From CAZXCG01 sp964639205 (GTDB lineage Bacteria; Bacillota; Clostridia; Oscillospirales; Acutalibacteraceae), in assembly GCA_964639205.1 (NCBI GenBank), contig CAZXCG010000019.1, forward strand, positions 1 through 29,574: 29,574 nt of DNA, given 5' to 3'. The notes beneath the pieces are model-generated. The model was not told where the DNA came from. It ran no database searches and was given only the letters and a program-made list of their open reading frames with translations. A program made the translations under genes and the position numbers. Positions 15,704 to 23,096 of the stretch are shown here, one piece after another; position 1 is the stretch's first letter; every line of letters begins with the position of its first letter.

Positions 15704-15899
15704 TGACTTCAGGCTCGAAAAGCTCAAATTTATTTTGTTTGAATTCATCTATTGCGAGCATTACCGGCTTTTCGCCGGAGACGACCCCGTCGTTAAGGAA
15801 TTCCTCGGAAATTTCTCTCGCCCTTTTGGCAACTCCGATTACCAAAGCATAGCGGCTCTTTTTGCCGCTGAGCATTTCTTCTATAGATATTTTATGCAT
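15696..15899 (-). CDS. rpoZ: RNA polymerase omega subunit
   Basis: Omega helps fold and stabilise the beta' subunit of RNA polymerase. The 67-residue protein has the typical short helical core, with residues SRYALVIGVAKRAREI and PVMLAIDEFKQNK. Its position after gmk is the conserved one. The ATG has AAGGAG nine bases upstream. Eight bases of the end overlap priA. The upstream gap of 138 bases is hairpin rich and could contain a separate control point. Confidence 0.92.
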   Translation of the reverse strand: MHKISIEEMLSGKKSRYALVIGVAKRAREISEEFLNDGVVSGEKPVMLAIDEFKQNKFELFEPEVND

Positions 15900-15944
15900 A
15901 CAGTATTTCTCCTTCTTATCAAATTCACCCGGAGTTTATTTAAA

Positions 15945-16019
15945 TCGAGCAACACTCCGTCAGGCTTGCCTATGGCGTGACCCGATTCGGTGAGCAGCCG
16001 CACCGGGAACGACGGCTGC
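15945..16019. other. Hairpin-rich spacer between gmk and rpoZ
   Basis: A perfect seven-base stem, GCAGCCG (15994-16000) with CGGCTGC (16013-16019), sits next to a CGGAGT/ACTCCG stem spanning roughly 15934-15959 and a short GTCA/TGAC pair. The layout (ATTTAAA, then a GAGCAA..CTCCG block, then a GCAGC stem) faintly resembles the region left of repeat copy 2. The identity is too low to call it a copy. No T run follows on either strand. Confidence 0.4.
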
Positions 16020-16037
16020 CGGACAATATCGCATAAG

Positions 16038-16619
16038 CTATACGGAGCTCATGCGTTTTTTTCGCTCCGTTCTTATAATATCCGAAATTTCACAAACCGC
16101 TTTTTCAAGGTCGTCGTTTACCACGCGGTAATCATAAAGCGGCGCGATTTTAAGCTCGTTCTCCGAAGCGGCAAGACGTTCTTTTATGGTGCTTTCATCC
16201 TCCGTCGCCCTTCCCCGCAAACGTTTTTCAAGCTCCTCTAAGGAGGGCGGCAGAACAAATATGCTTACGCAGTCGGGGCAAAGCCTTTTAACCTGCATTC
16301 CGCCCTGAACCTCTATCTCAAGAATCACGTTTTTGCCGTCTGCTATCATATCTTCAACGGCCTTCTTAGGCGTTCCGTAGCAATTGCCGCAGAAGCTTGC
16401 GTGCTCTAAAAAGCCGCCGTGAGCCTCAAGCGAGGAAAATTCCTCTCTGCTTAAAAAAAAATATTCTCTGCCGTCCGTTTCGCCTTCTCTCGGCGCGCGC
16501 GTAGTAGCGGAAACCGAAAGCCTGTTGTTTTTATCGCGCTTTAAAAGCTCCCTTACTATAGTTCCCTTGCCAACTCCGGAACAGCCCGTAAAGACGATGA
16601 GCAAGCCATTATTGCTCAT
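16038..16619 (-). CDS. gmk: Guanylate kinase
   Basis: The enzyme phosphorylates GMP to GDP with ATP and is required for GTP and (p)ppGpp pools. The 193-residue protein has the P-loop TGCSGVGKGT (11-20), the GMP-binding segment VSATTRAPREGETDGREYFF and the lid region RLRGRATEDESTIKERL. The length is slightly under the usual 200-205 residues, but no motif is missing. It overlaps remA upstream by 11 bases, so coupled translation is likely. The order yicC-remA-gmk-rpoZ matches Bacillus subtilis. Confidence 0.97.
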   Translation of the reverse strand: MSNNGLLIVFTGCSGVGKGTIVRELLKRDKNNRLSVSATTRAPREGETDGREYFFLSREEFSSLEAHGGFLEHASFCGNCYGTPKKAVEDMIADGKNVILEIEVQGGMQVKRLCPDCVSIFVLPPSLEELEKRLRGRATEDESTIKERLAASENELKIAPLYDYRVVNDDLEKAVCEISDIIRTERKKRMSSV

Positions 16620-16860
16620 TACTTTCAGCCTCCTCGGTCCTGTTGCCTATGGTTTCGGGAGAAATTGCCGATAAAATAACATGGTCGCTGTCCATAACAA
16701 GAACCGCTTTGCATTTTCTGCCGTAGGTAGCGTCAACCAGCTTGCCTTTTTCTCTTGCTTCGGTTATTATACGCTTCAGCGGCGCTGAGTCGGGGCTTAC
16801 CACTGCAACAAGTCTCCCGGAGGATACGGTGTTTCCAAATCCTATGTTTATAAGCTTCAT
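16609..16860 (-). CDS. remA: RemA-family DNA-binding regulator (DUF370)
   Basis: This is an 83-residue protein of the RemA/DUF370 family. In Bacillus subtilis RemA is a DNA-binding activator of biofilm matrix and osmoprotection genes. The conserved segments NIGFGNTVSSGRLVAVVSPDSAPLKRII and AVLVMDSDHVILSAISPETI are clear, although they are given here only as markers of the fold. Position between yicC and gmk is the conserved one. GGAGG lies five bases before the ATG. No matrix gene is in this window, so its targets here are unknown. The acidic C-terminal tail (EEAESNEQ) overlaps the gmk start. Confidence 0.93.
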   Translation of the reverse strand: MKLINIGFGNTVSSGRLVAVVSPDSAPLKRIITEAREKGKLVDATYGRKCKAVLVMDSDHVILSAISPETIGNRTEEAESNEQ

Positions 16861-16873
16861 AACTTCCTCCGTT

Positions 16874-17752
16874 TTACTCTATATTCTGAATCTGTTCGCG
16901 GATTTTTTCAAGCTCCGCCTTCATATCCACAACCATATGCGAAATTTCCGAATCCATACATTTGGAACCTATGGTGTTTGCCTCTCTGTTCATTTCCTGC
17001 AAAATAAAATCGAGCTTGCGCCCAACGGGTTCCTCGGAATTCATCATTGCCAAAAGCTGGTCAAAGTGACTGCGCAAGCGCACGGTTTCCTCGTCGACAG
17101 CTATTTTATCGGCAAATATGGCTACCTCCGTAAGCAGGCGCTGACTGTCTATCTCGGTATTCCCGAGAAGCTCCGAAATTCTGTCGCGCAGCTTATTTTC
17201 ATAGTCAATAACGGTTTGAGGAGAGCGCTTTTCAATTGCGGAAACAACCGACAGAACCGTCTGCGCACGCTTGAGCACGTCTTGCCTGAGCTTTTCTCCC
17301 TCCGCACTGCGCATTGAAACAAAATTTTCAAGCGCATTTGCGGCAACCGCGGAAACACATTTCCAAACCTCGTCTTCATCATCGGGAGGCTTGTGAACCG
17401 ATAAAATATCGCCGTAGCCCGCAACGCAGGAAGCGCTTATATCATCTGTCAGACCGTAGGACTCGCTTAATTCGCGCAGAGCGTTTATATACCCTGCGGC
17501 AAGACTGTGATTAACGGTAATTTCCGCCGCGGTATCCTGCGAAGCGGAAACCGAAACGAAAACATCGATTTTCCCTCTGGAAACGCTCCTGCCGACAAGC
17601 GACTTTAATTTTTCCTCCAAAAAACCGAAGCCGCGCGTAACACGGCAGTTAAACTCAAAATATCTGTGGTTAACGCCTCGGATCTCAACAATAATATCTC
17701 TGCCCGCGATATTCTGTTCACACCTGCCGAAGCCGGTCATAGATTTAATCAT
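16874..17752 (-). CDS. yicC: YicC-family endoribonuclease
   Basis: This is a 292-residue member of the YicC/YloC family, described as stress-associated endoribonucleases in Escherichia coli and Bacillus subtilis. The N-terminus MIKSMTGFGRCE and the C-terminal run KLDFILQEMNREANTIGSK are family hallmarks, representing the YicC_N and DUF1756 parts. It is first in the long cluster, 13 bases before remA. AAGGGGG stands about five bases before the ATG. Transcription begins at a clear sigma-A promoter at 17856-17884, and the mRNA would start with a GC-rich hairpin. In Bacillus subtilis the same gene (yloC) also heads this cluster. Confidence 0.93.
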   Translation of the reverse strand: MIKSMTGFGRCEQNIAGRDIIVEIRGVNHRYFEFNCRVTRGFGFLEEKLKSLVGRSVSRGKIDVFVSVSASQDTAAEITVNHSLAAGYINALRELSESYGLTDDISASCVAGYGDILSVHKPPDDEDEVWKCVSAVAANALENFVSMRSAEGEKLRQDVLKRAQTVLSVVSAIEKRSPQTVIDYENKLRDRISELLGNTEIDSQRLLTEVAIFADKIAVDEETVRLRSHFDQLLAMMNSEEPVGRKLDFILQEMNREANTIGSKCMDSEISHMVVDMKAELEKIREQIQNIE

Positions 17753-17807
17753 TTTTCCCCCTTAACTTAACAGTCGACGGCAAATAAAATTTAAAATTAC
17801 AGCCTGA

Positions 17808-17843
17808 CCGCGCGTTTTCCGCAAAAGCCTTTAATGCGCGCGG
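17808..17843 (-). promoter_or_regulatory. GC-rich hairpin at the 5' end of the yicC transcript
   Basis: CCGCGCG (17843-17837) pairs with CGCGCGG (17814-17808) in the minus-strand RNA. The promoter predicts a start near 17849, so the mRNA would begin almost directly with this stem. Such 5' stems commonly slow decay from the 5' end. No T run follows, so a terminator role is unlikely. Confidence 0.5.
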
Positions 17844-17855
17844 CTTTATAAAATT

Positions 17856-17884
17856 ATTGTATCACAGGTTTAGTCATTTGACAA
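17856..17884 (-). promoter_or_regulatory. Sigma-A promoter of the yicC-remA-gmk cluster
   Basis: On the minus strand TTGTCA (17884-17879) and TACAAT (17861-17856) are separated by exactly 17 bases. It faces away from the yebC promoter, about 45 bases apart, so one short divergent region serves both sides. Confidence 0.85.
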
Positions 17885-17928
17885 TAAATAAGTAACAAAA
17901 CTGTAATCTTTGTTTTTGTAAAGCCTTA

Positions 17929-17957
17929 TTTTCAAAGTTGATTCTTTATGGTATACT
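17929..17957 (+). promoter_or_regulatory. Probable promoter of yebC
   Basis: TTTTCA (17929-17934) and TATACT (17952-17957) are 17 bases apart. The -35 box is weak (four of six match TTGACA). The predicted start near 17964 gives a leader of about 84 bases before the yebC ATG. Confidence 0.55.
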
Positions 17958-18047
17958 GAAATCGGTATTACAATGATTGCGGATAAACTCCAATCGTATA
18001 GTTTGGAGTCCGGTTTAAATTCTACTAATGTACAAAGGAATGGTTTT

Positions 18048-18800
18048 ATGTCAGGACATAATAAATGGAGTACAATTAAGCAAAAAAAAGGAAAAAATGA
18101 CGCCGCCCGCGCCAAAATATTCACAAAAATCGGCAGGGAGCTTGCAGTAGCCGTCCGTGACGGCGGCAGCGCCGATCCCTCTGTAAACTCAAAGCTGCGT
18201 GACTGTATTGCAAAGGCCAAGGCTAACAATGTACCTAACGACAATATAGAAAGGATCATCAAAAAAGCCGCAGGCGACGGCAGCAACGCAAACTACGAAG
18301 CCGTTACATACGAGGGCTACGGTCCGAGCGGCATTGCCGTAATAGTGGAAGCTCTCACCGATAACCGCAACCGTACCGCCGGCGATATAAGGCATTACTT
18401 TGACAAGTTCGGCGGCAATATGGGCGCTCCCGGCTGCGTAAGCTTTATGTTTGAGCAAAAAGGCGTTCTGGTACTTGATAAGGAGGAAACCGAGGCAAAC
18501 GAAGACAAGCTTATGGAAGACGCGCTTGAGGCGGGCGCCGCGGATTTTGAAGCGGACGACGACGTTTACACCGTCTACACCGAGCCTGCGGATATGGGCG
18601 CTGTTCGCGACGACCTAAGCGCGAAAGGATACGGCTTTGTTTCAGCCGAGGTTGAAATGGTACCCGGCAACTATGTAAAAATAGACGACCCCGAAATTCA
18701 GGTAAAAATGCAGAAGCTCCTTGATATGCTTGAGGACAACGACGACGTCCAGAACATATGGCATAACTGGGATATGCCGGACGCCGCAGGTGAAGACTGA
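18048..18800 (+). CDS. yebC: YebC/TACO1-family translation factor
   Basis: This is the only convincing plus-strand gene in the window. The 250-residue protein starts MSGHNKWSTIKQKKGKNDAA, the family hallmark, and contains NVPNDNIERIIKKAAG, YEGYGPSGIAVIVEALTDN and GGNMGAPGCVSFMFE. YebC homologues were long called transcription regulators; more recent work places them on ribosomes, helping with proline-rich stretches. The ATG at 18048 follows AAAGGA by eight bases; the frame extends upstream without a further site. It converges on carB-dapF, ends in a bidirectional terminator, and carries repeat copy 3 in its 3' untranslated region. Confidence 0.95.
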   Translation: MSGHNKWSTIKQKKGKNDAARAKIFTKIGRELAVAVRDGGSADPSVNSKLRDCIAKAKANNVPNDNIERIIKKAAGDGSNANYEAVTYEGYGPSGIAVIVEALTDNRNRTAGDIRHYFDKFGGNMGAPGCVSFMFEQKGVLVLDKEETEANEDKLMEDALEAGAADFEADDDVYTVYTEPADMGAVRDDLSAKGYGFVSAEVEMVPGNYVKIDDPEIQVKMQKLLDMLEDNDDVQNIWHNWDMPDAAGED

Positions 18801-18835
18801 GCAAAATTAAGCGTCGCAGCTCTTAATTTCAAGTT

Positions 18836-18940
18836 TTCAATAAGGGGCTTTGCCCCGTCATTCAACGTGGCAAAAGGCAGCGTCAGCTGTCTGAGGAACC
18901 CGCCGCCTTAGAGGCGGGGACATCTTTGATTGAGTTATAA
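18836..18940. repeat. Intergenic repeat copy 3 (full, without extra module)
   Basis: The order is GGGGC-TTT-GCCCC, then TCATTCAACGTGGCAAAA, then GGCAGC-GTCA-GCTGTC, then CCGCCTTAGAGGCGG, ending in GAGTTATAA. The first part matches copy 2 at 52 of 56 bases and the last at about 40 of 45. Two of the differences fall in the loop of the second stem, and a stem change (C to T) still pairs as G-U. It lies about 35 bases after the yebC stop. Confidence 0.8.
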
Positions 18941-18984
18941 AGTTTTTATGCTTTATTTCCCCGCATTTTAGAAATTCAACAGAA

Positions 18985-19014
18985 AAGGACAGACGCCGCC
19001 GGATGCCTGTCCTT
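18985..19014. terminator. Bidirectional terminator between yebC and carB-dapF
   Basis: AAGGACAG (18985-18992) pairs with CTGTCCTT (19007-19014). On the plus strand ACTTTTTAA follows. On the minus strand CCTTTTCTG follows, six bases after the carB-dapF stop. It serves both convergent genes. Confidence 0.8.
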
Positions 19015-19019
19015 ACTTT

Positions 19020-22000
19020 TTAAATTTCTATTTCACCTTCGAACACGGTGGTAGCGTCGCCGGTCATATACACGCCGTCGTCGGTGTAATTTATAACAAG
19101 CTCACCTCCGGGAAGCTTAACTATAACGTCCTCGCCCTTTCTGCACAGCCCGTTCTCGCACGCGGCTACAACCGCCGCGCAGGCTCCGGTACCGCACGAC
19201 ATGGTTTCCCCGTTACCGCGCTCCCAAACCCTGATTTTGAGCAGATTCTTATTTATAAACTTCACAAACTCGGTATTTATGCGGTCGGGGAAAATATCGG
19301 CGTGTTCAAACAGGGGACCTACCTTGCTGAGCTTAAGCCCGTCAACGTTGTTTAAAAACACAACGCAGTGCGGATTGCCCATTGAAACACAGGTAATGTT
19401 ATAAACTCCGCCGGCTATTTCCGTTCTTTTGTTTATAACGCGCTCACTTTCAAATTTAACCGGGATATTCTCGGCTCTTAAATCTGCCTTGCCCATTTCC
19501 ACACGAAGCCGATTAACCTTACCGTCCTGAGTATAGGCTTTAAGGCGCTTTATACCGCTGAGGGTCTCTATTTTCAGCTCATCTTTATCCTTAATATCAA
19601 CTATGCCGTGATCATAAAGGAACTTACCTACACAGCGAATTCCGTTGCCGCTCATTCTCCCCTCGGTGCCGTCTACATTGAACATCTTCATTTTTGCGTC
19701 CGCAATTTTTGAGGGAGCTACTAAAATAAGTCCCTCGCTGCCGATTCCGAAGTGACGGTCAGACAAACGCACGGCAAGACTTTCCGGGGAGTTTATCCAT
19801 TTCTGGTCGAAGGTGGAGCAGTAAATATAGTCGTTGCCGGTGCCGTGCATTTTGGCAAATTTAAGCTTCATACGCTCGGTACGCATATTGTTTATATCAA
19901 CAAGCTCGGTACTCAGCTGGGTATAACGACTCTTAAGGCAAGCGGCAAGCGCGTTTGCCGTGTCGATAGATGTAAGGCATGGGATATTTCTTTCAACCGT
20001 TTTGCGGCGGATTTTTACCGAATCCCTTGTAGGTATGCGCCCCTTTGAAGAGGTGGAAATGACATACTGTATCTTTCCGCTTTCTATCAGCCGCATACAG
20101 TTTTCGCGGTCATCCTCATGGATTTTCTTAACCTTTACAGCGTCGATGCCGTAATCTCTTAAAACGTCCGCCGTACCTGAGGTTGCATAAATTTTAAAGC
20201 CGAGGTCGTAATATTTCTTGGCTACATCGCCGATTTCCGCTTTGTCCGAATCCCGTACCGTAAAGAGCACGCCGCCGGACTTTTTCATCTTATAGCCCGC
20301 GGCTATAAGCCCCTTGTACAAAGCCTCTTCCATAGTCCCGGCAATACCCAAAACCTCGCCGGTGGATTTCATCTCCGGTCCGAGATGGTTGTCAACGTTA
20401 ATAAGCTTTTCAAAGCTGAACACAGGCACCTTTACTGCAACGTAGCAGCTCTTTTTGTAAAGACCCGTACCGTAACCCATATCCTTAAGCTTTTCGCCCA
20501 GCATCGCGCGGGTTGCAAGGTCAACCATAGGAACGCCGGTAACCTTGCTTATATAAGGAATTGTGCGTGATGAACGCGGGTTTACCTCTATAACATACAA
20601 TTCGTCGTTATATATAAGGTACTGTATGTTTACAAGACCCTTCGTTTTGAGGGAAATTGCAAGATTTCTTGAGCTTTCGACAATTATTTCGGTCATACGG
20701 TCGGAAATATTCCACGCAGGATATACCGCTATCGAATCGCCGGAGTGTATGCCCGCGCGCTCTATATGCTCCATAATGCCGGGAATCAACACGTCGTCGC
20801 CGTCGCAAATAGCGTCAACCTCAAGCTCGGTACCGCTCAAATACTTATCGATAAGAATCGGATTTTCTATATTCTGCGCAAGAATTATTGCCATGTATTC
20901 CTTTACGTCGGCTTCGTTAAACGCGATAATCATATTTTGTCCGCCGAGCACATATGAGGGACGTAAAAGCACGGGGTAGCCTATGCTTTCGGCTGCGTCA
21001 AGAGCCTGCTCGGTAGTCATAACCGTCACTCCGCGCGGGCGCTTGATATTGTAGCGCTCAAGCAACTCGTCGAAGCGCTCTCTGTCCTCTGCCGTATCTA
21101 TGGCGTCGGCTGAGGTGCCGAGAATTTTTATTCCGTTGTCGTTGAGAAACTTTGTAAGCTTTATAGCCGTTTGTCCGCCGAAAGCCACAACCACGCCGAC
21201 AGGATTTTCGGTCTTTATAATGCCCATTACATCCTCGGCGGTAAGGGGTTCAAAATAAAGCCGGTCGGCGGTGTCAAAATCGGTGGAAACAGTTTCGGGG
21301 TTGTTGTTTACTATTACAACGTCATAGCCGGCCTTTTTAAGCGCCCAAACACAGTGAACGGACGCATAGTCAAATTCAATGCCCTGACCTATGCGTATGG
21401 GTCCGGAGCCCAGCACTATTATAGTCCCCCTGCCTGAGCTTTTGTCCTTTATAAACTCGGCGGCTTCGTTTTCTTCGTCAAACGTGGAGTAAAAATAAGG
21501 CGTTTCGGCTGTAAATTCCGCAGCGCAGGTATCTACCATTTTGTAAACCGGGACAAGCGGCTTTGCAACGGGTGCTCCGGTTAATTGTTCGATTGTTTTA
21601 TCTAAAAATCCCATATGTTTGGCTTCAATATAAGTCTGTTCGGAGGTGTCTCCGCCTTGAAGCTTTTTTGCCATATCGGAAATATTTATAAGCTTATACA
21701 GAAACCACTCGTCCACCATTGTGATTTTGTGAACGGTTTCAACGGAAACTCCGCGTTTGAGCGCCTCGTAAATACAGAAAATGCGCAGATCATCGCAAAC
21801 GTGGAGGCGTTCGTTAAGCTGTTCGAAGCTCATCGCCTGCATAATCTTGTCGTCAAGTGAATCGTGCGAAATTTCCGCTCCGCGCACGGCTTTCATAATT
21901 GCCTGCTCAAAATTCGGCGCTATGGACATAACCTCTCCGGTGGCTTTCATTTGAGTACCCAGAGTTCTTTTGGCATAGACAAACTTGTCAAACGGCCACT

Positions 22001-23075
22001 TCGGAAGCTTTACAACGCAATAGTCGATTGCCGGCTCAAAACAGGCGTAGGTTGTGCCCGTTACCGCGTTTTTGATTTCGGAAAGATTATATCCGATGGC
22101 AATTTTAGCTGCAACCTTTGCAATGGGGTACCCGGTTGCCTTTGACGCAAGCGCGGAAGAGCGCGAAACTCTGGGATTTACTTCTATTACAGCGTATTCC
22201 ATACTTTCGGGATTAAGGGCAAACTGGCAGTTGCAGCCGCCCTCAACGCCGAGCGACGTAACTATATTGAGTGAAGCGGTGCGAAGCATCTGGTACTCGG
22301 TATTTGAAAGCGTAACAGCAGGTGCAATTACGATACTGTCGCCGGTGTGAACGCCGACCGGGTCAAAATTTTCCATTGAGCATACTGTTATTACGTTGCC
22401 GACCGCGTCGCGGATAACCTCAAACTCGATTTCCTTCCAGCCGGAAATACATTTTTCAACCAGCACCTGCGTTATGGGAGAAAGCTCGAGCCCGTTGGAG
22501 GTAATTTCCCTCAGCTCGGATTCATTGTTTACTATTCCTCCTCCTGTACCGCCAAGGGTGAAGGCGGGGCGAATGATAAGAGGATAGCCGATTTCATTTG
22601 CAAAATCAACCGCGGACTCAACGTCGTTTACAACCGTTGATGGGATACAGGGCTGATTTATAGACTGCATTGTTTCCTTAAAAAGCTGTCTGTCCTCCGC
22701 TTTGTCGATTGTTTCCGGATTTGCTCCGAGCAGCTTAACGTTGTATTCCTTAAGGAAGCCCTCCTTTGCAAGCTGCATCGAAAGCGTAAGCCCGGTTTGC
22801 CCGCCGAGTGTTGAAAGGACGCTGTCCGGGCGCTCCTTGCGAATAATACGTTTTACCGTTTCAAGCGTGAGGGGTTCAATATATATTTTATCCGCCATGG
22901 CGTTGTCCGTCATAATTGTAGCGGGATTGGAGTTTACAAGAATGACCTCCAGCCCCTCTTCCTTGAGCGCGCGGCACGCCTGCGTGCCGGCATAGTCGAA
23001 TTCCGCGGCCTGACCGATTACAATAGGTCCCGAGCCTATAACCAATACTCTTTTTATTTCCGGATTCAGTGGCAT
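19020..23075 (-). CDS. carB-dapF: Carbamoyl-phosphate synthase large subunit fused to diaminopimelate epimerase
   Basis: One frame of 1351 residues. Residues 1 to about 1060 are a full CarB: two ATP-grasp halves that make carbamoyl phosphate for pyrimidines and arginine, plus a C-terminal MGS-like regulatory domain ending near CLTSIDTANALAACLKSRY. After a linker of about 10 residues the frame continues into MKLKFAKMHGTGNDY at residue 1069, the normal beginning of DapF. Its 283 residues are full length. DapF interconverts LL- and meso-diaminopimelate for peptidoglycan and lysine. No stop and no ribosome binding site precede the internal ATGs (19886, 19871), so a single product is expected. The first catalytic cysteine position (MCGNG in most relatives) reads MSGNG here (Ser1142); the second, in MSCGTGAC, is intact (Cys1294). 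The start at 23075 follows AGGAAG by seven bases and lies 21 bases after carA. Confidence 0.9.
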   Translation of the reverse strand: MPLNPEIKRVLVIGSGPIVIGQAAEFDYAGTQACRALKEEGLEVILVNSNPATIMTDNAMADKIYIEPLTLETVKRIIRKERPDSVLSTLGGQTGLTLSMQLAKEGFLKEYNVKLLGANPETIDKAEDRQLFKETMQSINQPCIPSTVVNDVESAVDFANEIGYPLIIRPAFTLGGTGGGIVNNESELREITSNGLELSPITQVLVEKCISGWKEIEFEVIRDAVGNVITVCSMENFDPVGVHTGDSIVIAPAVTLSNTEYQMLRTASLNIVTSLGVEGGCNCQFALNPESMEYAVIEVNPRVSRSSALASKATGYPIAKVAAKIAIGYNLSEIKNAVTGTTYACFEPAIDYCVVKLPKWPFDKFVYAKRTLGTQMKATGEVMSIAPNFEQAIMKAVRGAEISHDSLDDKIMQAMSFEQLNERLHVCDDLRIFCIYEALKRGVSVETVHKITMVDEWFLYKLINISDMAKKLQGGDTSEQTYIEAKHMGFLDKTIEQLTGAPVAKPLVPVYKMVDTCAAEFTAETPYFYSTFDEENEAAEFIKDKSSGRGTIIVLGSGPIRIGQGIEFDYASVHCVWALKKAGYDVVIVNNNPETVSTDFDTADRLYFEPLTAEDVMGIIKTENPVGVVVAFGGQTAIKLTKFLNDNGIKILGTSADAIDTAEDRERFDELLERYNIKRPRGVTVMTTEQALDAAESIGYPVLLRPSYVLGGQNMIIAFNEADVKEYMAIILAQNIENPILIDKYLSGTELEVDAICDGDDVLIPGIMEHIERAGIHSGDSIAVYPAWNISDRMTEIIVESSRNLAISLKTKGLVNIQYLIYNDELYVIEVNPRSSRTIPYISKVTGVPMVDLATRAMLGEKLKDMGYGTGLYKKSCYVAVKVPVFSFEKLINVDNHLGPEMKSTGEVLGIAGTMEEALYKGLIAAGYKMKKSGGVLFTVRDSDKAEIGDVAKKYYDLGFKIYATSGTADVLRDYGIDAVKVKKIHEDDRENCMRLIESGKIQYVISTSSKGRIPTRDSVKIRRKTVERNIPCLTSIDTANALAACLKSRYTQLSTELVDINNMRTERMKLKFAKMHGTGNDYIYCSTFDQKWINSPESLAVRLSDRHFGIGSEGLILVAPSKIADAKMKMFNVDGTEGRMSGNGIRCVGKFLYDHGIVDIKDKDELKIETLSGIKRLKAYTQDGKVNRLRVEMGKADLRAENIPVKFESERVINKRTEIAGGVYNITCVSMGNPHCVVFLNNVDGLKLSKVGPLFEHADIFPDRINTEFVKFINKNLLKIRVWERGNGETMSCGTGACAAVVAACENGLCRKGEDVIVKLPGGELVINYTDDGVYMTGDATTVFEGEIEI

Positions 23076-23096
23076 ATTTTATCTTCCTTTCCTCAC

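Noticed and set aside
15704..15748. Longer PriA start inside rpoZ
   Set aside because: The extra 15 residues are the shifted reading of the rpoZ 3' end, while the family N-terminus begins near MTENLVVSAAVENTSK.
15945..16019. Fifth copy of the composite repeat
   Set aside because: Only short motifs agree, the palindromic CCGCC...GGCGG module and terminal TTATAA are missing, and overall identity is low.
19020..19886. Separate dapF gene starting at an internal ATG
   Set aside because: No Shine-Dalgarno sequence precedes ATG 19886 or 19871 and no stop separates them from carB. It is kept as an alternative only.
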